Of a stretch of DNA of 64,000 nucleotides, positions 1 through 9,540 are shown in pieces. The position numbers and the translations under genes are program-made. The notes beneath the pieces are model-generated. The model made no database searches, was not told the DNA's origin, and saw only the letters and a program-made list of their open reading frames with translations. Position 1 is the stretch's first letter. Every line of letters begins with the position of its first letter. The stretch lies in NCBI RefSeq assembly GCF_019904175.1, contig NZ_CP061913.1:3100001-3164000 (forward strand). The letters run 5' to 3'. The stretch comes from Dactylosporangium vinaceum (GTDB lineage Bacteria; Actinomycetota; Actinomycetes; Mycobacteriales; Micromonosporaceae).

Positions 1-1
1 G

Positions 2-1063
2 CCCCCGCCCGGCTCCGCACCCGAGGGCAAGCCGTCCAATCCGGGCGACGCGGGCGACGCGGGCGACGCGGGCGGGCCGGGCGACTCCGGCGGGTCGCCC
101 GGGCGGGGCGGTGACCAGGTCGTGGACACGCTGACGATCACCGGGATACGGCAGGAAGGGCCGGCGGCCGACGTGCTCGGCGCGGCGTTCCTCGGCGATC
201 CGCGGCAGTGGCGGACGGTGACCAACGGGTCCGCGATGCAGGTCAGCGCGCGCGAGGGCGCGCTCACCCTCTCGCTGCCGGACGCCGCGCTCGGGTTCGA
301 CGACCGGGTGTGGGTCATGGCCGCCGCGCTGCCGCTGCCCGTCGTGCTCGCCGGGGCCGCGCCCGACGCCTGGCACAGCGGGGACCCGTCGATCGACCTG
401 TTCGCCGGCGGCGTCCCGGTCCGGGTCGCCGGCACCGCGCCGCTGCTGCCGGTGCTCGGCCGCTCCGGGCTGCTCGTCGACCTCGACGCGGCCCAGCGGG
501 TGGGTGCGGCCGCGTCCTCGCCGGGCGCCTATCAGGTGTGGCTGGCCGCCGGGGCCGGGCCCGGGGTCGAGGACCGGCTGCGGTCGGCCGGGCTGATGAT
601 CCTCGGCTCCGACGACACCGCCGGGCGGGCCGCCGGGTTCGCCGGCCGCGGCCCGGCCCTCGCCGAGCGCTATCGCCTCTTCGCCGCTGTCGTCGGGCTC
701 CTGGCCGCCGCGGCCGCCCTGGTTGTCACCGTCGCGGCCGAGCGCCGCCAGCGCAACGCCGACCTGCGGGCGCTGCGGCTGCAGGGCCTCCCGGTGCGCA
801 CCGCCGTCGGCGCGGCCCGGGCCGGGTCCGGCGCGGTGGTCCTGGCCGGCGTCCTGACCGGGCTCCTGGCCGCGGTCATCGCCCGGTTCGCGTCCGGCCC
901 CGCCCTGCCCTACTTCGCCGACGGCTGGAGCCCGCCCGATCCGCCCTCGCCGCTGCCGCTCCTGCCGCTGCTGGCGGTGGCCGGCGCCGCGCTGCTGCTC
1001 CTCGGCGTCGTCTGGCGCCTCGCCACAGCCGGCGTCGGCGCTGTCGAAGGGAACGCACGATGA
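2..1063 (+). CDS. FtsX-like ABC transporter permease, C-terminal part (5' end outside window)
   Basis: The reading frame is open to the left edge, so the gene starts outside the window. The visible part opens with a Gly/Asp/Ala-rich stretch encoded by a 9-bp unit repeated three times near base 43-69, then a soluble extracytoplasmic region, then three hydrophobic segments near the end separated by a charged loop (the FtsX/MacB C-terminal permease pattern). The C-terminal half resembles the C-terminal half of the next protein, so the two are probably paired permease subunits of one ABC system; no ATPase gene is visible and it may lie to the left. The stop codon overlaps the next start (ATGA), which suggests translational coupling. 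Substrate unknown. Confidence 0.75.
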   Translation, partial: PPPGSAPEGKPSNPGDAGDAGDAGGPGDSGGSPGRGGDQVVDTLTITGIRQEGPAADVLGAAFLGDPRQWRTVTNGSAMQVSAREGALTLSLPDAALGFDDRVWVMAAALPLPVVLAGAAPDAWHSGDPSIDLFAGGVPVRVAGTAPLLPVLGRSGLLVDLDAAQRVGAAASSPGAYQVWLAAGAGPGVEDRLRSAGLMILGSDDTAGRAAGFAGRGPALAERYRLFAAVVGLLAAAAALVVTVAAERRQRNADLRALRLQGLPVRTAVGAARAGSGAVVLAGVLTGLLAAVIARFASGPALPYFADGWSPPDPPSPLPLLPLLAVAGAALLLLGVVWRLATAGVGAVEGNAR

Positions 1064-4000
1064 TCTCGTTGCTGCTGTCGATGCTGCGGGCCCGGCGCGG
1101 GCAGGCGGTCGTGCTGGCGCTGCTGGCCATGTTCGCGGTGGCGGCGGCCGTCGCGGCGCCCGCATACCTGCAGGCGGTCGACCGGTCGATCATCGCCGGG
1201 CAGGCCGAAACGGCCGCGGCCCGGGAGCGGTCGCTCACGATCAGCGCGGTCGTCGACCCGCGCAAGGAGGGCGAGCTCAACTTCGGCGACGTCGCGCGGG
1301 GCGTGGTCGACCTGCCGGGGTTCGACCAGGTGTTCAGCGGCGAGTTCCCGGCCGTCGGCATCGAGCCGGACAGGGTGCGGGCGACGCGGGTGACGTACCG
1401 GCAGGACGCCTGCGCCCACCTCACCGTCGTGGCCGGGCGGTGCCTCGTCGGCTCCGGCGACGTGGTCCTCGGTGAGGCGGCGGCGGCCCGGCTGCACCTC
1501 GCCCCCGGCGACGCGATCACGCTCACGTTCGCCACGCTCGGCGGCAGCAACTCCAACCCGACGTACGCCCCGGCCGGCGCCCCGGCCCGCCTCACCGTCG
1601 TCGGCACCTACCGGCCGGCCGACTCCGTGGAGACCTACTGGGGCGACCACGCGTACTTCGCCCCCGACTCCGCCGGGCGGCCCGGTGAGCCGGCCTTCAT
1701 CAGCGCCGCGACCTTCGCCGCCATTGACCACGGCGCCACCAACGTCGCCGTCGACCTGACCGCCGGGCCGGCCGCGCTCAGCGCCGCCGCGCTGCCCGAC
1801 ACCCGCCGCCGGCTCACCGAGCTGCGGGGCCGGACCCGCAACCTCGGGTCGGGCATCGTCATCACCACCGGCCTGCCGAACCTGTTCGAGCGGATCGACG
1901 CCAGCCAGGACCTGGCCCGGCGCAGCGTCCCGGCCGGGGCCGCGCCGCTGCTGCTGCTCGCCTACGCGGTGCTGTTCATCGCGGCCGACTACGCCACGCA
2001 AGGGCGCCGGCCCGAGCTGGCCGTCGTCGCGCTGCGCGGCACCCGCTGGTGGACGCGGTGGTGGCTCACGCTCGGCGAGGGGCTGGCCGCGCTGCTCATC
2101 GGCGGTCTGGCCGGGTGCGTGGCCGGACAGCTGCTCGTCGCGGCCGTCGTCGCGTGGCGGTTCCCCGGGGTCGGGGCGCCGGTGTTCACGCTTGAGGCGC
2201 TGCGCTACGCGCCTGTCGCGCTGCTCATCGCGGTCGCGTCGGCGCTCGTGGCCCAGCGGCGGCACCTGACCGCGCCGGTCGCCGGGCTCCTGCGCCGGAT
2301 CCGCGGCCGCGGGACCGGCTGGCGGGCCCGGGCCGGCGAGGCGGTCGTGGCCGTGCTCGCGGCCGCCGCGACCCTCCAGCTGTTCCTCGCCGGCGGGTCG
2401 CTGACCGGCGTGGCGGTGGCCGCCCCCGCCCTCGTCATCTTCGCCCTCGCCCTGGGCACCGCGCGGGCGGTCACGCCGCTGGCCCGGCTGGTCGGGGCGT
2501 GGGCGCTGCGCCGGGGCCGGCTGGCCACCGGGCTGGCCGCGCTCCAGCTGGCCCGCCGGCCCGGGGCGCAGCGGCTGATCCTGCTGCTCGTCGCCGCGGT
2601 CGCGGTGCTCGGCTACGCGGTCACCGCCACCGACCTGGCCGCCCGCGACCGGGACCTCGCCGCGCAGATCGCCACCGGGGCGCCGCGGGTGCTCACCGTC
2701 ACCGACATGGACCGCGACCAGCTGCTGCGGGCGGTGCGGGCGGCCGACCCGGACGGCAAGTATGCGATGGCCGTCGTCGCCGACCTGCCCCGCGGCCGGC
2801 CCGGGGAGGCGCCGCGGCTCGCCGTGGACAGCACCCGACTGGCGGTGGTGCCGACGTGGCTCGACGCGTACGGCGACCCGGACCCGGCCGCCCTCGCCGC
2901 CCGGCTGCGGCCCCCGGTCCGCGACGTCGGCGTCGACCTGCCCGGGCGCGACCTCGCCGTCGACGCGACGGTGACGGGGGCCCGGCCCGACAACCCGATC
3001 GGGCTGACCCTGGTGTTCTCGACGAAGACCGGCCGGGCCGTGGCCGATCTCGGCGTCGTGCACAACGGGACCGGCACCTACTCGCAGCGGGTCGCGGACT
3101 GCGCGGAGGGGTGCCGGCTCGTGGCGGTACACCTGCGCAATGCCGACCCGACAGCGAGCGCGACGCGGATCACCATCGTGCTCAATGCGGTGCGCACCAT
3201 CAACCCACCGGCCACCGCCGCGGCCGGCGCACAGCTCGCCGGCGCCGATCGCTGGCGCGCCTCCGGGGCCACCCTGAGCGCCGCACCGGACGGCCTGCGC
3301 ATCACCGTCGACGCCCCCGACGGCCTGCCCAACGGCGTCTGGGTCCAGCCGGCCGACGTCCCGCTGCCCCTGCCGGTCGCGACCACGGCGCCGGACGCGA
3401 CGATCTCCGGCTTCGACGGCCTCGACGTGCCGGTGACCACCGCCGCGCACCTGAAGGCCGTGCCGCGCCTGGGGACGGCCGGGACGCTCGTCGACCTCGA
3501 ATACGCCGAGCGCCTCGCCACCGACTCCGGCATCGCCCGCGCCCCCGAGGTGTGGCTCGGCCCCGCCGCCCCGCCCGACGCCCTCAACCGCCTGGCCGCC
3601 CAGGGCCTGGTCGTCGTCGGCGACTCCGGCATCGCCGACACCCGCGCCCGGCTGGCCACCCAGGGCCCGGCGCTGTCCCTGTGGTTCCACGTCCTGGCCG
3701 GCGCCCTCGCCGTCCTCCTGGCCGCGGGCGGCCTGGCCCTGGTCATAGCCGTCGACCGCCGCGACCGCCGCGCCGACCTGGCCGTCCTGCGCGCCCAGGG
3801 CCTGTCCCGCCGGACGGCCGGCCGGGTGGCCCTGTGGACGTACCCGGCGCTGGTCCTCGCATCCGCCCCGCCGGGCTTGGCCACCGCCCTGATCGCGTGG
3901 CGCCTGACGGGCTGGGCCCTCCCGGTCTTCGGCGAACCGATGCCCGACCTGCCCCTACCCCACTGGCCGACCGGCCCGGCCGTACCACTGAGCTGGCTGC

Positions 4001-4089
4001 TCACGCTGGCCCTGCTGGTCACGGTGGCCGCCTCAACCGCCCGCGCAACCACCACCCCACCCCGAACGGCCCACCCGACCGCGCCGTGA
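1060..4089 (+). CDS. FtsX-like ABC transporter permease, full length (1009 aa)
   Basis: Predicted integral membrane permease of the large FtsX/MacB type common in actinomycetes. There is one N-terminal membrane anchor (about residues 15-35), a large extracytoplasmic domain, a central block of four or more hydrophobic helices (about 295-500), a second extracytoplasmic domain, and a C-terminal set of three helices after about residue 870. The ATG is chosen because it overlaps the upstream stop (ATGA) and is preceded by GAAGG. The frame stays open upstream to about base 208, but that part overlaps the preceding permease and is a shadow. Role: probably export of, or signalling about, an envelope-active compound; substrate not deducible. 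Confidence 0.85.
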   Translation: MISLLLSMLRARRGQAVVLALLAMFAVAAAVAAPAYLQAVDRSIIAGQAETAAARERSLTISAVVDPRKEGELNFGDVARGVVDLPGFDQVFSGEFPAVGIEPDRVRATRVTYRQDACAHLTVVAGRCLVGSGDVVLGEAAAARLHLAPGDAITLTFATLGGSNSNPTYAPAGAPARLTVVGTYRPADSVETYWGDHAYFAPDSAGRPGEPAFISAATFAAIDHGATNVAVDLTAGPAALSAAALPDTRRRLTELRGRTRNLGSGIVITTGLPNLFERIDASQDLARRSVPAGAAPLLLLAYAVLFIAADYATQGRRPELAVVALRGTRWWTRWWLTLGEGLAALLIGGLAGCVAGQLLVAAVVAWRFPGVGAPVFTLEALRYAPVALLIAVASALVAQRRHLTAPVAGLLRRIRGRGTGWRARAGEAVVAVLAAAATLQLFLAGGSLTGVAVAAPALVIFALALGTARAVTPLARLVGAWALRRGRLATGLAALQLARRPGAQRLILLLVAAVAVLGYAVTATDLAARDRDLAAQIATGAPRVLTVTDMDRDQLLRAVRAADPDGKYAMAVVADLPRGRPGEAPRLAVDSTRLAVVPTWLDAYGDPDPAALAARLRPPVRDVGVDLPGRDLAVDATVTGARPDNPIGLTLVFSTKTGRAVADLGVVHNGTGTYSQRVADCAEGCRLVAVHLRNADPTASATRITIVLNAVRTINPPATAAAGAQLAGADRWRASGATLSAAPDGLRITVDAPDGLPNGVWVQPADVPLPLPVATTAPDATISGFDGLDVPVTTAAHLKAVPRLGTAGTLVDLEYAERLATDSGIARAPEVWLGPAAPPDALNRLAAQGLVVVGDSGIADTRARLATQGPALSLWFHVLAGALAVLLAAGGLALVIAVDRRDRRADLAVLRAQGLSRRTAGRVALWTYPALVLASAPPGLATALIAWRLTGWALPVFGEPMPDLPLPHWPTGPAVPLSWLLTLALLVTVAASTARATTTPPRTAHPTAP

Positions 4090-4179
4090 CCCCGGCCCGC
4101 GGCGACAGCCACCTCCGTCCGGGCGGCGGCCGACTCGGCACGCTTCGCACCGGCCCCGGTCGACCTTCCACGGGTGATG

Positions 4180-4210
4180 GCGGCCCGCGCGTCGCGGATG
4201 CGCGGGCCGC
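4180..4210. terminator. GC-rich perfect hairpin, putative terminator of the permease operon
   Basis: Two perfect 11-base arms (4180-4190 and 4200-4210) flank a 9-base loop, about 90 bases after the permease stop. There is no clear T-run, as is usual in actinomycetes. The rest of 4090-4405 holds no supportable gene. Confidence 0.45.
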
Positions 4211-4410
4211 GTCTTGCAGCGGGAGCAGCCGGATGGCGGCGAGTGGACGCGGGCGGCAGTGATCAGGTGGTATTTGCTGGCCGGCGCGCCGGGCCGACCG
4301 GGCTCGGAGGCGGCCGGCGCCGCGTAGCCGGCCGGGATCAGCTCGGGCGGCTGCGGCCGGCCGTTGGCTCCAAGGGCCCTGGCCCACGTGTGGTGGGCTC
4401 GTGACGCAGT

Positions 4411-5208
4411 GCGGCGCTCGCCCGTGATCGCCGGGTGGAGCAGCTATCGGCTGGCGGCCGCCGAGTGACGATTCACCTGGAGGTACGGCGGTTCGTGTGC
4501 TTGGAGGCCGAGTGCGCGCGACGCACGTTCGCCGAAATGTGCCCGGCTTGACGGCGCACCATGCCCGGCAGAGCGTGGCGTTACGCCGGCAGTGGCAAAC
4601 CCGTCGCGGTGGCCCTGGCCGGGCGTCCGGGAGCCCGCCTGGCGGCCCGCTCGGCGATCACGGCGAGCCGTTCGCCCTTGCTGCGGCTACTGCGGGCGAC
4701 ACCGGCGTCTGAGGTCAAGGCTGATCCGCGGGTGTCGGGCGTCGATGACCTCGCGCTGCGTCGGCGGCGCTCATGCGGAGGGCGCGCACTGCCGCGCCGG
4801 CACGCCGCCATCCAACAGCTGCGGGCACAGCGGCACTCTCTGACCGCGATCAGCCGACAGTTCGGCGCGTGGTTCCGCACCGTGCAGCGCTACCTGCGAC
4901 CACTACGCCCAGCGGCCACCACACTGCGACCGGCACCCGCGCCGGAACCGCGCCGGGTCATGACCAAACCAGAACACCTGAACACCGAGCACAGCGCGAC
5001 GCTCACCGGTGTCCTTGTCCGCTGCGCGGAACTGCGGGCGGTGCGCGGCCACATCGCCGCGTTCGCGGCCATGATGAGCCGCACTCGGAGCCGGACCGCA
5101 AACCGCCGCTGCCGCCCTCACCCTCGCCGCCGAACTGCCCGCCGACCGGAAGCCGACCAGTTGCGCGAGGCGGCGTCCCTTGTTGCCCGTGAACTTCGCT
5201 TGACCTGA
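4411..5208 (+). pseudogene. ISL3-family transposase remnant (frameshifted and internally deleted)
   Basis: In one frame (about 4429-4518) the DNA reads like the zinc-finger-proximal part of ISL3 transposases (GGRRVTIHLEVRRFVC, then CARRTF). The frame then hits a stop, and the sequence continues in another frame with PGLTAHHARQSV, GARLAARSAITASRSPLLRLLRATPAS and the conserved GVDD..LRR block. The catalytic core is missing: the next recognisable part is the helix-turn-helix-like RHAAIQQLRAQ..SLTAISRQFG segment, followed by LRAVRGHIAAFAAMM from the C-terminal region. The DDE residues after the first Asp region and the C-terminal SSGPVEG block are absent. It is a decayed insertion sequence next to the left end of the biosynthetic cluster, possibly marking a boundary. 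Terminal inverted repeats were not identified. Confidence 0.7.
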
Positions 5209-5428
5209 TTGCTGAGCGCTCTTGGCCACCCGGAGCCACCAGTCCAAAGTGAGCTTGTGGTTGGCTGACACGTCGGACGCGAGCGCGCATCACTGTCCAC
5301 TGTGGACCAGATGTAGCCATCAGAACGCGAGCCAGGGGGCGGCGGCGGCCAGGGGCGAGTACAGCCGCCACCGCCACCCGCGCCGGACTCTCGACGGCGA
5401 CGGTTGTGCCGTCGCCCCGGCTGCGGTG

Positions 5429-6364
5429 TCAGCTCTCGAACCACACCCGCAGCTGCTTGGCCGCCTGCGCCTGCGCGACCCGGCCCGCGTCGAGCGACCC
5501 GGCCATCGCGAAGAATCCGTGAATCATGCCCTCGTAGCGGGTCACCGCCACCGGCACGCCCTCCTGCGCCAGCCGGGCCGCGTAGCGCTCGCCCTGGTCG
5601 CGCAGCGGGTCGTACTCGGCCGTGATGACGAGCGCCGGTGGCAGCCCCGCGAGGCTCTCGGCCTGCATCGGCGAGGCCAGCGGGTTGTACGCGTCGTCGG
5701 GGTCGGTGAAGTAGTGCGAGCGGTACCAGGCGACGGAGTGGTGGTTGAACAGGTACGGGTCGTCGTTGGCACGCATCGACTCGTCGTCGGCGTTCTGGTC
5801 CGTGTTCGGGTACACGAGCAGCTGTCCGGCCAGGGGCGGGCCGCCGGCCTCCTGGGCCATGAGCGTGATGCCCGCGGCCAGGTTGCCGCCCGCGCTGTCG
5901 CCGCCGACCGCGATGCGGGCCGGGTTCGCGCCCAGGGCGGCCGCGTTGGCGATCACCCACTCGAGGGCGGCCCAGCAGTCCTCGACCGCGGCCGGGAACG
6001 GGTGCTCGGGTGCGAGCCGGTAGCCGGGCACCGCGACGATGCAGCCGGCCGCGTTGGCCAGGCTGCGGGCGATGGCGTCGGCGGTGTCGACGGTGCCGAG
6101 GACCCAGCCGCCGCCGAAGAAGTACAGCAGCACCGGCAGGTCCGGCGCCGCGCTCGGGCGGTAGACCCGGACCGGCAGCCTGCCGCCGGGCCCGGCGATC
6201 CAGTGGTCGGTGACCTCGTGGACCTGCTCGGGGCTGCCGCCGGCGGCGCGGATCGAGGCCAGGTCGGCGGCGCGGGCGGCGTCGAGCGTCATCGTGTACA
6301 GCGCCGGGGCACCGTCGCGCTCCTTGGCGTCGCGCATGGCCTGGACCTGCGGATCGAGCGGCAT
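5429..6364 (-). CDS. Alpha/beta hydrolase, hormone-sensitive-lipase family (311 aa)
   Basis: Predicted cytoplasmic carboxylesterase of the HSL/Aes family. The oxyanion-hole motif appears as FFGGGW, where HGGG is usual (first His replaced by Phe), followed by YRLAPEHPFPAA. The nucleophile elbow GDSAGG is intact, and Asp and His toward the C-terminus (EYDPLRDQGE, MIHGFF) complete the triad. The ATG overlaps the stop of the upstream SGNH hydrolase gene (ATGA), so the two form a small operon, divergent from the hydroxymandelate oxidase gene. In the cluster context it could release or trim an ester or thioester intermediate, but it may also be a bystander at the cluster edge. Confidence 0.85.
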   Translation of the reverse strand: MPLDPQVQAMRDAKERDGAPALYTMTLDAARAADLASIRAAGGSPEQVHEVTDHWIAGPGGRLPVRVYRPSAAPDLPVLLYFFGGGWVLGTVDTADAIARSLANAAGCIVAVPGYRLAPEHPFPAAVEDCWAALEWVIANAAALGANPARIAVGGDSAGGNLAAGITLMAQEAGGPPLAGQLLVYPNTDQNADDESMRANDDPYLFNHHSVAWYRSHYFTDPDDAYNPLASPMQAESLAGLPPALVITAEYDPLRDQGERYAARLAQEGVPVAVTRYEGMIHGFFAMAGSLDAGRVAQAQAAKQLRVWFES

Positions 6365-6951
6365 CAGCGACGTACCTCCAGCGGTGAACGGTGCAGGCGG
6401 TCGAGGATGGCCGCCGCCGCGATCCTATGGCTGTGCGGGTTGCCGTGCAGCCCGTCATCCCCGGTCAGCGCCTCCCCGGCGGCGATCGCCGGGTGGCGTG
6501 ACAGGTCCACGTGCACGGTCCCGAGCCGGGCCGCGAGCGCGTTCGTGCGCTCGGCCAGCAGCGCCATCCGGCGCGCGAACCCGGCGCCGAGCCAGTGCGG
6601 CATCTGCGGGTATTCGCGCATGACGAACACTGAAACGGTGATGACCGTCGCGCCCGCGCGCTGCAGCGGCGCGATGATGGCCGTCATCGCCTCGTCGACG
6701 GCGCCGGCCCGCGACTCGTAGCCGGGCCGCATCGCGTCGTTCGCCCCGCACACCACCATCGCCAGGTCGGGCCGGAACGCGAGCGCCGCTGAAAGTTGCA
6801 CGTCGCGGACCTCGGCCGCGCGCAGGTTGCGCACACCGAGGTTGACGAACGCCGCCGGGGCCAGCGCGTCGCGCACGAGCTCGGCGAAGCCGCCGGGCTG
6901 CTCGACCACGCTGTCACCGAGCGCGCAGTAGCGGGCATATTCCGGTGCCAT
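6364..6951 (-). CDS. SGNH/GDSL hydrolase (195 aa)
   Basis: Block I (YCALGDSVVEQ) carries the nucleophilic Ser. Block III has GAND with the oxyanion Asn, and the last block reads DGLHGNPHSHRIAA with Asp and His in the usual DxxH position (D-LHGNPHSH). I chose the ATG at 6951, which has a GAAAGG ribosome binding site 6 bases upstream and places GDS near the N-terminus as is usual. An in-frame ATG at 6969 has no such site. It is translationally coupled to the downstream HSL-type esterase. Reaction: hydrolysis of an ester or acyl group; substrate unknown. Confidence 0.82.
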   Translation of the reverse strand: MAPEYARYCALGDSVVEQPGGFAELVRDALAPAAFVNLGVRNLRAAEVRDVQLSAALAFRPDLAMVVCGANDAMRPGYESRAGAVDEAMTAIIAPLQRAGATVITVSVFVMREYPQMPHWLGAGFARRMALLAERTNALAARLGTVHVDLSRHPAIAAGEALTGDDGLHGNPHSHRIAAAAILDRLHRSPLEVRR

Positions 6952-6991
6952 GTAGGCCTTTCGGCTCATGGAGGAGCGGATGGGGTACCGG

Positions 6992-7007
6992 ATAGGCTAA
7001 CGCCTAT
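6992..7007. promoter_or_regulatory. Palindrome in divergent promoter region, candidate operator
   Basis: ATAGGC-TAAC-GCCTAT is a perfect 6-base inverted repeat with a 4-base spacer in the 68-base gap between the SGNH hydrolase start and the hydroxymandelate oxidase start. Its position would let one regulator control both divergent units. No regulator gene was found inside the cluster. Confidence 0.35.
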
Positions 7008-7019
7008 GAGGCACCGCCG

Positions 7020-8147
7020 GTGACACAACTGCGAAGCGGGCCGCCACTGCTCACCGCATCGGATTACCGGCACAACGCCGCCCATCTCGTCGAACCGGAC
7101 GTATGGGACTTCATCGAGGGCGGCGCCGAGGACGAGCGGACGCTTGCGGCAAACGAGCGGGCCTTCGACCGGGTCCGGCTGCGGCCCCGGGTGCTCGCCG
7201 GGGTCTCGGATGCCGACACCGGCGTCTCGCTGTTCGGCACGCGGCACGCGACGCCGATCGGGATCGCGCCCACCGCCTACCACCGGCTCATCGACCCCGA
7301 GGGCGAGGTCGCCACCGCCCGGGGCGCGAGCGCGGCCGGAGCGCTCTTCGTCGTGGCCATGTTCGCCAGCCGCACCATCGAGGACATCGCGGCCGCCGTG
7401 CCCCAACCGCAGGGGCTCTGGCTGCAGGTGTACTGGCTGCAGCGCCGCGACGTCATGCGCTCGCTGGTCCGGCGGGCCGAGCGGGCCGGATACGGCGCCG
7501 TCATGCTCACCGTCGACGTGCCCCGGATGGGGCGGCGCTGGCGCGACATGCGCAACGGTTTCACGATCGGCGGCGACGTCGCCGCGGTCAACATCGACCC
7601 GGCCGTCATGGCCGCCGCCCACGTGCGCGACGAGGGCGAGTCGGCGATCGCCAGGCACACCGCCGACACCTTCGACCCGACCCTGACGTGGGCCGACCTC
7701 GCCTGGCTGCGCGCGCAGACCGGGCTGCCGCTGGTCCTCAAGGGCATCCTCACGGCCGAGGACGCCGCCCTCGCGGCCGACCACGGCGCCGACGCGATCG
7801 TCGTGTCCAACCACGGCGGCCGCCAGCTCGACGGCGCGGTCGCCACCCTCGACGCGCTCACCGAGGTCACCGACGCGGTCGGCGACCGCATGCCGGTCCT
7901 CTTCGACGGCGGCGTGCGCCGCGGCACCGACGCCCTGGCCGCGCTCGCCCTCGGTGCCCGCATGGTCCTCACCGGCCGCCCACCGCTGTGGGGCCTGGCC
8001 GCCGGCGGTGCCGACGGGGTCGCCGGCGTCCTGCGCGCCGCGACGGGCGAACTGGCCCACGCCATGGTCCTGGCCGGCCGCCCGACGCTTGCCGCCCTGG
8101 ACCGCAGCGCCGTGCGCCTGTCGTCCCTGACCGGAGCCGACGCGTGA
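7020..8147 (+). CDS. hmo: FMN-dependent alpha-hydroxy-acid oxidase, probable 4-hydroxymandelate oxidase (375 aa)
   Basis: Member of the glycolate/lactate/mandelate oxidase TIM-barrel family. Visible family marks are the N-terminal WDFIEGGAEDE, LQVYWLQRR, the active-site VVSNHGGRQLDGA with the catalytic His and Arg, the FMN-contacting LVLKGIL Lys, and the FMN phosphate loop FDGGVRRGTDALAALALGA. With 4-hydroxymandelate synthase and an HpgT-like transaminase in the same cluster, the expected reaction is 4-hydroxymandelate to 4-hydroxyphenylglyoxylate with O2 reduced to H2O2. The GTG start has GAGG 8 bases upstream. It is the first gene of a rightward unit with the aminotransferase and PPTase. 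Confidence 0.85.
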   Translation: MTQLRSGPPLLTASDYRHNAAHLVEPDVWDFIEGGAEDERTLAANERAFDRVRLRPRVLAGVSDADTGVSLFGTRHATPIGIAPTAYHRLIDPEGEVATARGASAAGALFVVAMFASRTIEDIAAAVPQPQGLWLQVYWLQRRDVMRSLVRRAERAGYGAVMLTVDVPRMGRRWRDMRNGFTIGGDVAAVNIDPAVMAAAHVRDEGESAIARHTADTFDPTLTWADLAWLRAQTGLPLVLKGILTAEDAALAADHGADAIVVSNHGGRQLDGAVATLDALTEVTDAVGDRMPVLFDGGVRRGTDALAALALGARMVLTGRPPLWGLAAGGADGVAGVLRAATGELAHAMVLAGRPTLAALDRSAVRLSSLTGADA

Positions 8148-8265
8148 CGGCCCCGCCGTCAAGCGGCGCACGGCCCGCGACGACCGGCGACCGCCCACCC
8201 GCGGCGGTCCCGAGCGGCCCGGGGCGCCGCGGCGGCCGATTGTCACCCTCGAGTGGAGGCGATGC

Positions 8266-9540
8266 GTGATGGTGGTGCTGTCCCGCGAGGCGCTGCACGA
8301 GTCGGTCGTCGACCCGGTGTCGGCGTCGATGAACTTCCTCAACGAGGTCGCCGGGCGCTACCCGGAGGCGATCTCGCTGGCCGCCGGCCGCCCGTTCGAC
8401 GAGTTCCACTCGGTCGCCGACATCGACAAGCACATCCAGGCGTACCTCACCCACCTGCGCGAACGCGGCCTGAGCGGGGCGGCCGCCCGGCAGCTGCTCA
8501 CCCAGTACGGCCGCACCAACGGCCACGTCGGCGACCTGATCGCCCGCATGCTCGACGTCGACGAGAACATCCAGGTCCCGGCGGCCGCGGTGATGGTCAC
8601 CACCGGCTGCCAGGAGGCGATGGTCATCGCCCTGCGCGGCCTGTGCGCCGGGCCCGGTGACGTCGTCCTCGCGGCCGAGCCGTGCTACGTCGGCCTCACC
8701 GGCGCCGCCCGCATCCTCGGCGTCGAGGTCGTCGGCGTCCCCGAGTCGCCCGACGGCCTGCGCCCGGAGACGGTCCGGGCGGTCGCCGCGGCCGTCCGGG
8801 CCCGCGGCAAGACCCCGAAGGCCCTCTACCTGGTCCCCAACTTCGCCAACCCGTCAGGCGTCTCGCTGCCGGTCCCGGTCCGCCGGGCCCTGCTCGCCGC
8901 GGCCGCCGACGAGGACCTGCTGATCCTGGAGGACGACCCCTACGGCCTGTTCGGCCTCGACGACGAGCCCCGCCCGACCCTCAAGAGCCTGGACAGCGAC
9001 CAGCGCGTCATCTACCTGGGCTCGTTCGCCAAGTCCTACTTCCCGGGCGCCCGCGTCGGCTACCTGGTCGCCGACCAGACGGTCGCCGACGCCGCCGGCC
9101 GCCGCACGCTGCTGGCCGAGGAGCTCTCCACCGTCAAGAGCATGCTGACCGTCAACACGTCAGCCCTGTCCCAGGCGGTCGTCGGCGGCATGCTCATCGA
9201 CTCCGGCTTCAGCCTGCGCGCGGTCAACCAGGCGAAGATCGCGTTCTACCGGCGCAATCTCAACACGTTGCTGGCCTCGTTGCACAAGCATTTCGCGGGT
9301 ACCGCCGTGCGCTGGAACAACCCCAGCGGCGGCTTCTTCGTCGTGTGCGACGTGCCGGTCGACGCCTCCGAGGCGCTGCTCGAGGTCTCGGCCCAGGAGT
9401 ACGGCGTCCTCTGGACCCCGATGCGCTTCTTCTACGTCGGCGGCGGCGGCACCCACGCGATCCGCCTGTCCTGCAGTGCCATCGAGCCCGACCGGATCGA
9501 GGAAGGCGTCGGCCGCCTGGCCGCGCTCCTGCGCCGGTGA
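8266..9540 (+). CDS. hpgT: PLP-dependent class I aminotransferase, HpgT-like (424 aa)
   Basis: Fold-type I aminotransferase with the GSFAKSYFPGARVGY block that supplies the PLP-binding Lys. YLVPNFANPSG and ILEDDPYGLF are typical of the MocR/KAT-like branch, but there is no N-terminal helix-turn-helix. Known HpgT enzymes transaminate 4-hydroxyphenylglyoxylate to (S)-4-hydroxyphenylglycine using tyrosine as donor, which regenerates 4-hydroxyphenylpyruvate. With Hmo upstream and HmaS at 18.8-19.9 kb the full Hpg cycle is present. The start is GTG 8266 (GGAGG 6 bases upstream); ATG 8269 is equally possible. Overlaps the PPTase start (GTGA). An assignment from context rather than from unique residues. 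Confidence 0.75.
   Translation: MMVVLSREALHESVVDPVSASMNFLNEVAGRYPEAISLAAGRPFDEFHSVADIDKHIQAYLTHLRERGLSGAAARQLLTQYGRTNGHVGDLIARMLDVDENIQVPAAAVMVTTGCQEAMVIALRGLCAGPGDVVLAAEPCYVGLTGAARILGVEVVGVPESPDGLRPETVRAVAAAVRARGKTPKALYLVPNFANPSGVSLPVPVRRALLAAAADEDLLILEDDPYGLFGLDDEPRPTLKSLDSDQRVIYLGSFAKSYFPGARVGYLVADQTVADAAGRRTLLAEELSTVKSMLTVNTSALSQAVVGGMLIDSGFSLRAVNQAKIAFYRRNLNTLLASLHKHFAGTAVRWNNPSGGFFVVCDVPVDASEALLEVSAQEYGVLWTPMRFFYVGGGGTHAIRLSCSAIEPDRIEEGVGRLAALLRR

Noticed and set aside
208..1059. Long upstream extension of the second FtsX permease frame
   Set aside because: Overlaps the first permease in another frame and reads as Arg/Ala/Gly-rich shadow; the ATGA junction at 1060 is the natural start.
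910..3690. 926-residue minus-strand open frame
   Set aside because: Antisense to the permease, Gly/Arg/Asp/Gln-rich composition typical of a shadow in high-GC DNA.
5429..6951. Esterase and SGNH hydrolase as certain members of the biosynthetic cluster
   Set aside because: Divergent position next to hmo suggests it, but neither has a cluster-specific signature, so I list membership as possible only.
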